Source of the DNA: Hymenobacter crusticola
Lineage (GTDB): Bacteria; Bacteroidota; Bacteroidia; Cytophagales; Hymenobacteraceae
Length of the DNA: 64,000 nucleotides
Reading direction: 5' to 3'
Assembly (NCBI RefSeq): GCF_002154225.1
Contig: NZ_MTSE01000011.1
Coordinates: 109,229-173,228, forward strand
The position numbers and the translations under genes are program-made. Below the pieces are notes generated by a model, which was given only the letters and a program-made list of their open reading frames with translations, was not told where the DNA came from and ran no database searches. This document shows, piece after piece, positions 9,363 through 18,625 of this stretch; within the stretch, counting starts at the first letter, position 1; every line of letters begins with the position of its first letter.

Positions 9363-9434
9363 CTTCGCTGCTAGCCAATGACTGTTCGCTTCCTCCTAAG
9401 CGGTAGCTAAGCCAATAGCTAGCAGCTGAGCGTT

Positions 9435-10049
9435 TTAAGTGGTAGCCCAAGCCCGGTCGCCTTTCTTGTACGGCACGTTGCCGTCGTACTTACCGGGCAC
9501 GGGAAGGTAGCGCAACGCCTTGGTTGCCCCTACTTCCGACGAAAAATAACCGAGCAAGGTCAGCTCTTTCATCATCCGGAAATAGTGGTTGGGCGCCTCA
9601 ATCGACTTGGTTTTGCTGTATTGCTTCTGCTCCGCGTCGAGGGCTCGGAGCAGGGCTGTGCGCTGCTCCGGCGTGCTTTCCAGAAAGCCCTTGCTGTTCT
9701 GCTTTTTGCTAACTTCTTCCAGCTGATCAAGTCCCTTCACGAAGGCTTCCTGGTCGGTGGGCGTGTAGCAGTCGCGCACCATCACCGCCATGAAGCCTCC
9801 CACGTTGGCGGCTTTGGCGCCCGGCGTGGCGGTGGTAGGCAAAATCGTTTCACCCACTTCGTTCAGGTACGCCACCTGTTTGGCATCGAGCACATCAGCC
9901 AGTTTGCCATTGGTCTGGGCTTGCCCTTTTCCTTTATCAGCAGTTTTATCGGTGCTGGCCGGGCCGCAGCCGGTCAGCAGGTAGTCGCCCCCGATGAGGG
10001 TACCGCCCATAATCAGGGCTACTCGGGCGACGGCATCACGTCTGTTCAT
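9435..10049 (-). CDS. gluconate 2-dehydrogenase subunit 3-type small subunit, Tat-exported
   Basis: A 204-residue protein with a twin-arginine start (MNRRDAVAR) and a possible lipobox ending at Cys28 (LLTGC). The body matches the subunit-3 family that partners membrane-associated GMC dehydrogenases (motifs AYLNEVGETILPTT and FLESTPEQRTALLRALD). The adjacent GMC gene has no export signal of its own. In known FAD-dependent gluconate, glucose and fructose dehydrogenases the small subunit carries the flavoprotein through the Tat system, and that arrangement is inferred here. It starts 20 bases after the GMC gene in the direction of transcription, which supports co-expression. Confidence 0.87.
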   Translation of the reverse strand: MNRRDAVARVALIMGGTLIGGDYLLTGCGPASTDKTADKGKGQAQTNGKLADVLDAKQVAYLNEVGETILPTTATPGAKAANVGGFMAVMVRDCYTPTDQEAFVKGLDQLEEVSKKQNSKGFLESTPEQRTALLRALDAEQKQYSKTKSIEAPNHYFRMMKELTLLGYFSSEVGATKALRYLPVPGKYDGNVPYKKGDRAWATT

Positions 10050-10068
10050 AACCTTATCAGTGAGAGAA

Positions 10069-11745
10069 TTAGATATTCTGCTTTTTCATCTCCCCCACCG
10101 CGTGATCTACGGCACGGGCCGTGAGCGCTAGGTAGGTGAGCGACGGGTTCTGGCACGCCGCCGACGTCATGCAGGCGCCATCAGTCACGTACACGTTGGG
10201 AGCATCCCACACCTGGTTGTGCTGGTTGAGCACCGAGGTTTTGGGGTCGCGACCCATGCGCGCCGTGCCCATTTCGTGAATGCCGCCGCCCATGGCGTAG
10301 TCGTTGTTGTAGGTATTCACGTTTTGCAGGCCGGCTGCTTCCAGCATTTCTTTTGCGTCCTGCATCATGTCGACGCGCATTTTCCGCTCGTTCTCCCGAA
10401 TGGTTGCGTCCATGGACAGCACCGGCAGGCCCCACTTATCCTTCTTGTCTTTGTCGAGGAAGATGCGGTTGTCGTGGTACGGCAAAATCTCGCCAAAGCC
10501 CGTGATGCCCATGGTCCAGGCACCTGGTTCCGACAGTGCATCTTTCAGGTCGCCACCAATGTTCATCTCGGCAATGTCGCGGCTCCAGCCTTCGCGACTA
10601 GCGCTACCCTGGTAGCCGAAGCCCCGGATGTAATCACGCTTGTCGCCGAACAGGTTACGGAAGCGCGGCACGTAAATACCGTTGGCTCGCCGGCCAAACA
10701 CGTACTTGTCTTCGTAGCCTGGCATCGTGCCGTGGGCACCAGCCCGGAAGTGGTGGTCCATTACGTTGTGCCCTAGCTCGCCGCTGCTGCTACCTAGGCC
10801 CTCAGGCCATATATCGGTAGCCGAGTTCATTAGCACCCACGCCGAGTTCAGCGCCGAAGCATTCAAGAAGATGACTTTGGCGTAGTACTCGTAGGTCTTG
10901 TTCGTTTCGGCATCCAGTACCTCTACTCCTTTCGCCTTCTTGGTGTCCTTATCGTAGAGAATTTTAGTAACGATGGAAAAGGGCCGCAGCGTAAGGTTAC
11001 CGGTAGCCACAGCGGCTGGTAGTGTGGCCGATTGGGTGCTGAAATACGCCCCAAACGGACAGCCTAACCAGCACTTGTTACGGTATTGGCAGTTTACGCG
11101 ATTGTGGTGCGGCTTGGTGATGTTAGCCGTGCGGCCAATGACCATGTGCCGGTTCTTGAACTTAGCTTTGATGCGCGCAGCCACGTCTTTCTCCACTACG
11201 TTCATTTCCATGGGGGGCATGAAGTCGCCGTCGGGTAGCTGGGGAAGGCCGTCGCGGTTGCCGCTGATGCCTGCAAACTTCTCAGCGTGGCTATACCAAG
11301 GAGCTAGGTCTTTGTAGCGAATGGGCCAGTCCACGGCAATGCCATCTTTGGCGTTGGCTTCAAAGTCGTAGTCGCTCCAGCGGTACGACTGCCGGCCCCA
11401 CATCAGGGAGCGGCCGCCTACGTGGTAGCCCCGAAACCAGTCGAAGGGTTTCACCTCTGTATAGGGGCTCTCCTTCTCATTCACCCAGTATTCAAGGTTA
11501 CTCTCGTTGAGCGTATAGTCGCGGCCTAGCACGGGATAGTCCTTGATCATCTGCTGGGTTTTGCCCCCGCGGTGCGGAAGTTCCCAAGGCGCTTTGTTGG
11601 CGTTCACATAGTCCTTGATGTGTTCGATGTTACGCCCGCGCTCCAACATAAGCGTTTTCAAGCCCTTCTCAGTCAGCTCCTTAGCAGCCATGCCGCCCGA
11701 AATACCGGAACCGATGACAATAGCGTCATAGGTATTTTGTGCCAT
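10069..11745 (-). CDS. GMC-family FAD oxidoreductase, probable glycoside 3-dehydrogenase large subunit
   Basis: A 558-residue flavoprotein. The N-terminal dinucleotide-binding motif GSGISGG (12-18) is followed by the MLERG ribose-binding strand. The C-terminal active-site region has IHEMGTARMG (His near residue 488) and CQNPSLTYLALT, where His and Asn are the usual catalytic pair. A Cys-rich stretch (about residue 220, NCQYRNKCWLGCPFG) resembles sequences in the gluconate 2-dehydrogenase subfamily. No signal peptide is present; export with the Tat-tagged small subunit is expected. With the cytochrome c it would form a periplasmic dehydrogenase that feeds the respiratory chain. Oxidation at sugar C3 is suggested by DUF1080 and isomerase neighbours, not by residues I can read. 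Confidence 0.85.
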   Translation of the reverse strand: MAQNTYDAIVIGSGISGGMAAKELTEKGLKTLMLERGRNIEHIKDYVNANKAPWELPHRGGKTQQMIKDYPVLGRDYTLNESNLEYWVNEKESPYTEVKPFDWFRGYHVGGRSLMWGRQSYRWSDYDFEANAKDGIAVDWPIRYKDLAPWYSHAEKFAGISGNRDGLPQLPDGDFMPPMEMNVVEKDVAARIKAKFKNRHMVIGRTANITKPHHNRVNCQYRNKCWLGCPFGAYFSTQSATLPAAVATGNLTLRPFSIVTKILYDKDTKKAKGVEVLDAETNKTYEYYAKVIFLNASALNSAWVLMNSATDIWPEGLGSSSGELGHNVMDHHFRAGAHGTMPGYEDKYVFGRRANGIYVPRFRNLFGDKRDYIRGFGYQGSASREGWSRDIAEMNIGGDLKDALSEPGAWTMGITGFGEILPYHDNRIFLDKDKKDKWGLPVLSMDATIRENERKMRVDMMQDAKEMLEAAGLQNVNTYNNDYAMGGGIHEMGTARMGRDPKTSVLNQHNQVWDAPNVYVTDGACMTSAACQNPSLTYLALTARAVDHAVGEMKKQNI

Positions 11746-11793
11746 AAAAAACGAAGTGAAAATAAAATGAGGTAAATGCCGCTGGTGAGCGAC

Positions 11794-12678
11794 TTACAGC
11801 AGCGAGCTTTTGATGTAAGTGATGCTGCTGCGGATGCTGTCGAAGGGCGAAGCGGGCGTGCGGTCCTGCTCCACGAAGAAGTATTGGAGACCTGCTAGCT
11901 TGCGCTGAGCGAATATCTTCTTGAAGTCAATAGAGCCGTTGCCAACCTCCGTGAAGTCGCGTTTTTCGGTTTTGTCCATGTCCTTCACGTGCCACAGTGG
12001 GAAGCGACCAGGATGCTGTTGGAATAAGGTCACGGGGTCGTGCCCGGCTTTGGTGGCCCAATACAGGTCGAGCTCCATTTTGAGTAGCTCTTTGTCGGTT
12101 TCCTTCAGCAGGATGTTGTAAGGTAATTGGCCATTCTGGGCCGCAAATTCAAAGTCGTGGTTGTGGTAACAGAGCTGGATGCCGGCTTTCTTGCACCGCT
12201 GACCAGCCTTGTTCAGCGTTTCGGCGAGGCGCTTATACTGGTCGATGTTACCGCGTTCCGATTCCTGCAGGTAAGCGCACACCATGTACTTGATGCCCAC
12301 CTGGGCCGCGTCGTCCACGGCTTTATCCCAGCCGTGCAGGATGGTGCCCTGCACAGGCTTACCTTGATTTTCGGCCATACCAAGCACGTAGTGGCTGCTA
12401 GGCATGATCAAATTGAGTTGCTTTAACGTTTTAGCGAAAGCAGCAGGTTCCATTCCGTAGAATTTCTGCGTGCCCGTGTAGGTAGCACCCTCCACCGAGT
12501 TGTAGCCAAGCTGGGCCACTTTTGCGAGCGTACCCGTGGGGTCCTGCTGCATTGCATCGCGCACGGTATACAGCTGTAGACCGATGTACTGAGTAGGAGC
12601 AGCAAGCAAGGCAGGGCTCACCAACGCCCCGGCTGAAAGCAGGGCGGCAGATTTGAAGAATGTGCGGCGGGAAGTCAC
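11794..12678 (-). CDS. Tat-exported TIM-barrel sugar isomerase/epimerase
   Basis: A 294-residue TIM-barrel protein with a canonical Tat signal (SRRTFFK then a hydrophobic stretch to LLAAP). The start is a GTG at 12678, which places the twin arginines at the expected distance from the N-terminus. Family features are LQLYTVRDAM near the mature start, LCYHNHDFEF (metal-ligand His and Glu), MELDLYWATKAGHDP, WHVKDMDK and YFFVEQDR. It stands directly upstream of the GMC oxidoreductase and follows the SusC/SusD genes after a 235-base gap. Its export places an isomerase-like step in the periplasm next to the dehydrogenase. It is paralogous in fold, not closely in sequence, to the gene at 3876-4748. 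Confidence 0.82.
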   Translation of the reverse strand: MTSRRTFFKSAALLSAGALVSPALLAAPTQYIGLQLYTVRDAMQQDPTGTLAKVAQLGYNSVEGATYTGTQKFYGMEPAAFAKTLKQLNLIMPSSHYVLGMAENQGKPVQGTILHGWDKAVDDAAQVGIKYMVCAYLQESERGNIDQYKRLAETLNKAGQRCKKAGIQLCYHNHDFEFAAQNGQLPYNILLKETDKELLKMELDLYWATKAGHDPVTLFQQHPGRFPLWHVKDMDKTEKRDFTEVGNGSIDFKKIFAQRKLAGLQYFFVEQDRTPASPFDSIRSSITYIKSSLL

Positions 12679-12857
12679 AGAAATAGTTTGGTGGAAAAGG
12701 ATGAAAAGAACGAAGCAACTAGTGGCGCTGAACCTAGGTAGCCGACAGTAAAAAACTCCTTATCAGCTGTTTAAGAGACCAAGCAAAGCGCCACAGTCGA
12801 GGTCACGGTAGCCAATATAGGGGAATGTATGCGTATTATGTACAAGTAGACACCACA

Positions 12858-12901
12858 ATTGTGCAAACGTTGCAGCTAGAGCTTTACAACGTTTGCACAA
12901 T
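12858..12901. promoter_or_regulatory. 15-bp perfect inverted repeat with GCAAACGTT half-sites
   Basis: The arms ATTGTGCAAACGTTG (12858-12872) and its exact complement (12887-12901) flank 14 bases that themselves contain AGCT-AG-AGCT. It lies 13 bases after the SusD stop and about 180 bases before the isomerase start. It could be a hairpin at the end of the susCD message or an operator for the downstream genes. No T-run follows on the minus strand, which weakens the terminator reading. The core GCAAACGTT recurs twice in front of SusC. Confidence 0.55.
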
Positions 12902-12913
12902 CGGTCCGCGTAT

Positions 12914-14482
12914 TTAGTAGCCTGGGTTCTGAGTGAGATTGGAGTTCACCGCAACCTGCTGGTTCGGAATCGGGAAAATGAGGTAAGTAGGAGAACTACT
13001 CGTAGGCCCTTCCTGAATAGGACCTAGGAACTTGCCGAAGCGGATCATATCCTGCCGGCGCCATTCTTCTAGGTACAGTTCCCGGCCTCGCTCGTCGAGC
13101 AATATGTCGAGGGTCAAGCTAGAGAGCGCCCCAGCGTTGCGCGATGGGTGCGTGCGAATAGAGTTTACCAGTGCCAGTGGTGTATTGCCGTAAGAACCAG
13201 CCGACGTAGCCGTGCCACCCCGCAAAATAGCTTCTGCCTTCATCAGCAATACGTCGGGCAGACGCAGGTGCACCATGTCGTTGTCGGTCGTACCGGCCGA
13301 GTTGTTCGTAAAATCCGGTGGGTATTTCATGGGCCGAATACCGGTGCGCTCTAGTGTTTTGGCATCGGTTTCAATAATGCTCACCTCTCGCGTGAAAGCG
13401 AGGGGTGCGCCGCTACGGTCTGTCAGGGGCGCATCCGTGTTCAGGTTATACTGTTGCCCAACCAAGAAGCCCACGTTCTGGCGTTTGCCGGGGTTGAGCG
13501 GCCCGTTGGTATAGCTGTACACAGTACCCCGCCGAATGTCGTTTGCGCCAAACTTGTCGTAGAAGTCAGACAACGCCGTGGGGCCGTTGTAGCCGCTGGG
13601 CACCATGTTGTAGTGCGAGATAAAACGCCACAAGTCGTATTGCGCACCGCTGCTCACACCGCCTTGGTTAAGCTCCGTGAAGATGTTCTCCGTGCCGATG
13701 TTGGTGTTATCGGGGGCGAAGTTATCGAAGTAGTTGGTCGCAAACTTGTACCGCCCCGTGTTGATGATCTGGTCGGCGAGGCTGATAACTTGGTTCATGT
13801 CGGCCGGGGCAAACGTAGGCGCCGCACGATTGGTGTATACACCCCGGTTGAGGTAGCACTTCATGAGCAAGCCGCGGGCCGCGTCCTTGTTGGCGCGGTA
13901 GGCTGGTGCATCGGGCAGGTTGGGCAGCACCTCGTTCACCTCACTGATGACGTAGTCGAGCGCCTCAATACCCTTTCGCACGCGGGCTAGCTGCGTCACG
14001 GGCTCCCCTGGGTCGCGGTAGGGTGCTTGGTCGAAAAGGTCGAGAATCCAATATGTGGCCCAAGCGCGCAGGAAGCGCGCTTCCGCTTGCTGTTGCTGCG
14101 TGGGATTGTAGCGCAGCAGGTCCGTTGCGGCAAATACAACGGCGTTCAGGTTATTAAAACTGTTGCGTATTTCTATATGGTTGGCGTCCCAGTTGTGCAG
14201 GTGCAGCTGGCGCCACTTGCCGTTATCATCCCAGTCGCCTCCACGCGTGGGCATCAGGCGTTCGTCGGTGGTTACTTCTGAAAGGGCAAATACTTGACCT
14301 GCTCCTTGGAAAGGACTGCGCATGGCCGTGTATACACCATCGAGCAAGGACGACGTATTAGAAGAACCGCTGCCACCTATTTGATCAGTAGTCAGAGAAC
14401 CTTGAAACTCTTCGTTGATCTCGCAGCTATTGACCAGCTGGAGTAGGGCCAGCAAGACCGCTGCACTGAATACCTTTTTCAT
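12914..14482 (-). CDS. SusD/RagB-family glycan-binding lipoprotein
   Basis: A 522-residue outer-membrane lipoprotein with a signal peptide whose lipobox ends at about Cys20 (LVNSC). The tetratricopeptide-like helices typical of SusD are visible (ARFLRAWATYWILDLFDQAPYRD), as is the C-terminal RagB portion ending in IPNQQVAVNSNLTQNPGY, a very common SusD ending. It binds the glycan at the cell surface and works with the SusC transporter, whose gene ends 22 bases upstream. The pair opens the sugar-oxidation cluster, so the ligand is probably the glycoside processed by the genes downstream. Confidence 0.93.
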   Translation of the reverse strand: MKKVFSAAVLLALLQLVNSCEINEEFQGSLTTDQIGGSGSSNTSSLLDGVYTAMRSPFQGAGQVFALSEVTTDERLMPTRGGDWDDNGKWRQLHLHNWDANHIEIRNSFNNLNAVVFAATDLLRYNPTQQQQAEARFLRAWATYWILDLFDQAPYRDPGEPVTQLARVRKGIEALDYVISEVNEVLPNLPDAPAYRANKDAARGLLMKCYLNRGVYTNRAAPTFAPADMNQVISLADQIINTGRYKFATNYFDNFAPDNTNIGTENIFTELNQGGVSSGAQYDLWRFISHYNMVPSGYNGPTALSDFYDKFGANDIRRGTVYSYTNGPLNPGKRQNVGFLVGQQYNLNTDAPLTDRSGAPLAFTREVSIIETDAKTLERTGIRPMKYPPDFTNNSAGTTDNDMVHLRLPDVLLMKAEAILRGGTATSAGSYGNTPLALVNSIRTHPSRNAGALSSLTLDILLDERGRELYLEEWRRQDMIRFGKFLGPIQEGPTSSSPTYLIFPIPNQQVAVNSNLTQNPGY

Positions 14483-14504
14483 ACAATACTAGTTGCTGAG
14501 TGGG

Positions 14505-17500
14505 TTACAGGGAAAAGTTGGCGCCGAACGTGAATGTGCGAGCCGTCGGATAACCGGTGTAGTCGATACCTACTGAGGGCACTCCGTTCACCGACTTGTT
14601 GGTGTTGATCTCAGGATCGAAGCCCTTGTACTTCGTGATGAGGAAGAGATTCTGGCCAGTGACGTAAATGCTAGTGCCTTTGAACACCCGACCTAGGTCA
14701 CCAAAGGCGTAGTTCAATGTCAGGTTGGAGAGCTTCACGTAGTTACCACTTTCCAAGAAGCGAGAAGAAGGCGCGAGGCGGTTGCTGAGCGCTTCCTTAA
14801 CGGGCGACTTATAGAATTCACGCGCAATGTTTTTGCCGCCCTGTATCTGGCTCACGTTGAGCACGCTGTTGAAAGTGTTGTTGTAAATCTTATTGCCAAA
14901 CACGCCGTTGAAGTTGGCCGTTAGGGAAAATTTCAAGAAGCGTACATTGGCGCTCAGCCCCGCTATGGCTGTCGGATTTGGATTACCTAGGTAGCGGAAT
15001 GCACCATTATCGGCATAAGTAGATTGGCCCGAGCCAGCCTCTATTCCTTGGAATTGCTGCGTATAGAAAGCATTGATTGGCAAGCCGCTTTGGATTACCT
15101 CCACCGTCACGTCCGACAAGCCTTGGCCGTTGAGTGCGCCTGTCTGGATTACGCCTCTCACGTCCGACACTCTGTTTTTGATGAACGTAGCGTTAGCATT
15201 GAAGCTCAAGCCAATCCGTGGATTATCAATGGCCGTGATGCCAGTAGCTAGCTCCACTCCCTTGTTGACAATCACACCATCGAGGTTGCTCCAGGTCACG
15301 AGCGACACTCCGTTTGCGGCTGGTGCAGCGGGCTGAATGGGCGCGCTAGGATACAGCAGGTCCGTGGTACGCTTATAGAAGTAATCGGCCGTCAGGGTCA
15401 GGCGATTGTTGAACAAGGCTATATCGAGGCCCGCATCATACTGCTCATCTGATTGCCATTTCAGATCAGGGTTGGGGTTATTGGTTTGGCCTAGGCCGCC
15501 GTTGTCAGGTAGGAAGGCGTACCGTCCTCGGGCTGAGCCAGCCGGAAACTCTTGGTTACCGGTGCGGCCGTAGCCTACCCGCGCTTTCAACTGGTTGATG
15601 CTTTCTACAGCAAAGAAATCTTCCTGACTAATATCCCAGGCAGCTGACAACGACGGGAAGTAGCCGTACTTGTTGTTGTCGCCGAACTTGGTGCTACCAT
15701 CAGCGCGCAAAGTAGCCGTTAAGAGGTAACGCTCCTTATAGTTAAGAATGGCACGCCCAAAGTACGATTGCAGCTCCGACACAGGGTCTACAAAGGCTGT
15801 AATCTTGCGGCCCGAAGGGTTGGAAAATTGTAGGTAGTTCGTGTAATCCAACCCATACGTACCAAAGCCTACCGGATTGCCCGTCTGCGTGTTTACTGGT
15901 CCTAAGCCACTTAAGCCCGTACCCGAGTTGCCAAATTTTTGGTATTCGTAGCCTAGCAGTGCATTCAAATTAAAGTTGCCGCCAAGCTTTTTATTGAAAT
16001 TCAACGTGTGGGTCATCTGCTGGGTAAGCAGCTCGTTGTTGCTGACAGCCGCATACCCTAGCCGTTGGTACTGCTCAACGTTGAGGCGCTGATCGATAGA
16101 AGTGCGACGAACGCCCGTGCTGTAGTTAGCCGAAACTAGCGCGCGATATTCCAGCCAATCTGTGAATTTGTAGTAGGGCGAGATGGAAGCTAGGGCTGTG
16201 GTTACACGTGAGTTATCGTTGTAGTACTGCTGCATGGCCACGGGATTAATCGTGGAGGTACCTAGCCTCGATACTGGAAGTCCCTTGGCGTTGTATAACG
16301 AGTCAGTAGGGTTCCACTGCAAAGCCTGGCCGATAAGGCTGCCCCGGTAGTCGCCGTTGTTGGTAACGGGCGCTAGCTGCTCACGAAACTGGCTGGCGGT
16401 GATACTAATATCCGCTCCTAGGCGCTTGCTTTCCAGGAACTTCATGTTGGTGGAGAAGTTGGCGCTGTACTTCTGGAAGCCGGTCTTTTTGATAATTCCT
16501 TGCTGATCAAGATAGCCGAGCGACAAACGGTAGCGGGCGTTTTCGTTGCCACCGCTGATAGCGGCATTGTAGTTCTGTACCGAAGCCGTACGCAGGATTG
16601 CTCCGAGGGCATCGTTGCTCAAGCCTCTATCGTTACTGGCCGAAGCCCCGTAGTACGTTAGCGCTTGCCGGAATTCATTGGCGTCGAGTACATCAATGCG
16701 GCGCAGAATTTTTGAGAAGCCACCCGACACGCTCACATCGAGTCTGGGCTCGCCTGATTTACCTTTTTTCGTAGTTATAATGACTACTCCGTAGGCCGCA
16801 CGCGAACCATAAATAGCCGTAGCCGAAGCGTCCTTCAAAATATCAATCGACTCAATATCATTGGGATTCAAGAAGTTGAGCGGGTTGCTGTCTGGACTAT
16901 CACCGAAGGTGGTATTCAAGCCGGGGCGGGCCGAACGACCATCGAGCGGTACTCCGTCAATTACGTACAGAGGTTGACCAGTACCCGTTACGGCAGCGTT
17001 GCCGCGGATGCGAATGGTGTTGGCACCTCCGGGCTGACCGCTGTTCTGCGTCACCTGCACCCCTGAGGCTCGTCCTTGAATGAGTTGGTCGGGCGAGGTG
17101 AAAGTGCCTTTGTTGAAGTCCTTGGGGTTCAAAGCACTGACCGCTCCCGTCAAGTCATTTTTCTTCACAGTGCCGTAGCCTACCACGACTACATCGGCCA
17201 AGGCTTGGGTATCCTCGCGCATCGTTACTTGCACCGTTGCTTGATCCGTGATTTTGACCTGCTGGGCGGCATATCCAACATATGAGAAGGACAAAGTGGT
17301 AGCCGTAGCGGGCACGTCTACTCGGAAGCTGCCATCGGCGCCAGTGCTAGTTCCTACTGTAGTGCCTGGCACTACTACCGTCACACCGGGCAAGCCATTG
17401 GATTGCGCATCTACTACTTTGCCCGTGATGGTCCGTGTGTTCTGCGCCTGACTTACCAAGGAGACCAGGATGATTAGCAAGCAAAGCGCCCACGCTTTCA

Positions 17501-17579
17501 GCAGCGGCGGAGTACTAGTAGCTTGCGTGGCTACTGACTGTTCAGACGTACTGTGTCGCTTGTACCAGTTGTTACGCAT
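14505..17579 (-). CDS. SusC/RagA TonB-linked outer-membrane transporter
   Basis: About 1024 residues. I place the start at the ATG at 17579 because a basic N-terminus and a hydrophobic signal ending VSQAQ follow directly. The open frame runs further up to 17777, but that stretch overlaps the probable operators. After the signal come a carboxypeptidase-regulatory-like domain (about 50-135, ITGKVVDAQSNGLPGVTVVV), a TonB-box-like DVVVVGYGT, the plug with SATAIYGSRAAYGVVIITTKKG, and a 22-strand barrel ending in a C-terminal aromatic pattern (TFTFGANFSL). It imports an oligosaccharide with its SusD partner using TonB energy. Confidence 0.94.
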   Translation of the reverse strand: MRNNWYKRHSTSEQSVATQATSTPPLLKAWALCLLIILVSLVSQAQNTRTITGKVVDAQSNGLPGVTVVVPGTTVGTSTGADGSFRVDVPATATTLSFSYVGYAAQQVKITDQATVQVTMREDTQALADVVVVGYGTVKKNDLTGAVSALNPKDFNKGTFTSPDQLIQGRASGVQVTQNSGQPGGANTIRIRGNAAVTGTGQPLYVIDGVPLDGRSARPGLNTTFGDSPDSNPLNFLNPNDIESIDILKDASATAIYGSRAAYGVVIITTKKGKSGEPRLDVSVSGGFSKILRRIDVLDANEFRQALTYYGASASNDRGLSNDALGAILRTASVQNYNAAISGGNENARYRLSLGYLDQQGIIKKTGFQKYSANFSTNMKFLESKRLGADISITASQFREQLAPVTNNGDYRGSLIGQALQWNPTDSLYNAKGLPVSRLGTSTINPVAMQQYYNDNSRVTTALASISPYYKFTDWLEYRALVSANYSTGVRRTSIDQRLNVEQYQRLGYAAVSNNELLTQQMTHTLNFNKKLGGNFNLNALLGYEYQKFGNSGTGLSGLGPVNTQTGNPVGFGTYGLDYTNYLQFSNPSGRKITAFVDPVSELQSYFGRAILNYKERYLLTATLRADGSTKFGDNNKYGYFPSLSAAWDISQEDFFAVESINQLKARVGYGRTGNQEFPAGSARGRYAFLPDNGGLGQTNNPNPDLKWQSDEQYDAGLDIALFNNRLTLTADYFYKRTTDLLYPSAPIQPAAPAANGVSLVTWSNLDGVIVNKGVELATGITAIDNPRIGLSFNANATFIKNRVSDVRGVIQTGALNGQGLSDVTVEVIQSGLPINAFYTQQFQGIEAGSGQSTYADNGAFRYLGNPNPTAIAGLSANVRFLKFSLTANFNGVFGNKIYNNTFNSVLNVSQIQGGKNIAREFYKSPVKEALSNRLAPSSRFLESGNYVKLSNLTLNYAFGDLGRVFKGTSIYVTGQNLFLITKYKGFDPEINTNKSVNGVPSVGIDYTGYPTARTFTFGANFSL

Positions 17580-17635
17580 AAGAGGATGGATAAAGAGTGG
17601 GAAATAAACTACACCTAGCTTCCTAGCGAGGCACC

Positions 17636-17678
17636 GCAAACGTTTTAAAGCAGGGGCAAACGTTTTCGAAAACGATGC
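17636..17678 (-). promoter_or_regulatory. candidate operator pair upstream of SusC
   Basis: Two direct copies of GCAAACGTTTT occur 20 bases apart (17636-17646 and 17656-17666). The second is part of a perfect 14-bp palindrome CGTTTTCGAAAACG (17661-17674), with GCA and TGC pairing outside it (17656-17678). The layout resembles LacI/GalR-type operators. It lies 57-99 bases before the SusC start, where a repressor would act. No LacI-type gene is in the window, so the regulator is unknown. Confidence 0.55.
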
Positions 17679-18625
17679 TTCATAGCTCAATGGCTGGGTG
17701 GCACTAAAGGGAAAACGGAGTCGCTCTAGGTTACTACTTCCACCGAATATGCTTTTCGGCTTTGCTTGGACGGACACTCCCTAAGCCTTGCTCAGGGTAT
17801 AAGCACCTAACTCTGTTACATCAGCCAACGGAGGTCTGATAAGTTCTTCCATAGTATACTAAGAGCACAAACTACCGTCGAGCCTACTTCTAAGCAGTGT
17901 CGTGCTCTTTTTAAGTTTACTTCAAAAGCTGCTTCGAGCTGTCTACCTAGGTTCTCAAACAGGTGCAGTGAGTATTTCTTGGTCTACAACTTTGTGAAGC
18001 TTTATCAGTATCATGACCGCAGACTGCCTCCTATAGTCGTTGTATTATTTTGCTCAGTCTTCAATCCGTAGTTAATGCGTCGAGCAGAAGCACTTAGTGG
18101 GTAGTCAAGTTTATACAAGCCCAACAGCATCTTCTAACAAGCTGAAGAAGCGCTTATACCGCAAACGATTGCAGTAGCTATCTAAGACAAGTTTGACAAA
18201 AGAATTTGCTCTAGTGCTTATCTAAAAATGTGTACAAACAATGTATCAAAAATTATAATTACCTTTCAGTGATAAGATCCTTTATATCAGCACATTATAA
18301 AAAATATGCTAGAAAATTATATAAACTTTTTATTAGACCAATATAGCTCATGATGCCTCTTTTTAGGCGTTATAGTCTACTAGGCTGCGAGTCTTCGTTA
18401 TGGGTTTAGCTCTCTACGCTTCCTGTTCGAAAGACCTTTCTTCTTTAGCATTGCTATTGTGCGAAGAGTCTTACTATCTTACCGTGCCTAGCTAGCTAAG
18501 ATCCGCGAATTTCTTAGTAGCGCTTGCCCTTCAGTAGCTGTATTAGCTTAGGATTTCATTCCTAAATCAGCCTGATTTAGTAGCTCCATTAGCCGCTCTT
18601 TGTGCTAGGGCCGAACTGCCTCAAG
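17679..18625. other. long intergenic region between divergent SusC and DUF6377 regulator
   Basis: Almost 1 kb with no convincing gene. It becomes clearly AT-rich at about 18180-18350. A weak inverted repeat AAGAGCAC/GTGCTCTT (17861-17868 and 17902-17909) is the only other structure I can point to. The region must contain the divergent promoters, but I could not fix a TAnnTTTG element with confidence. Confidence 0.6.

Noticed and set aside
13454..13990. 178-residue plus-strand frame inside SusD
   Set aside because: Shadow frame of a clear SusD gene; Val- and Arg-rich composition typical of antisense of coding DNA.
17861..17909. 8-bp inverted repeat with T-run on the plus strand
   Set aside because: No plus-strand gene ends here and the loop is over 30 bases, so terminator function is not supported.
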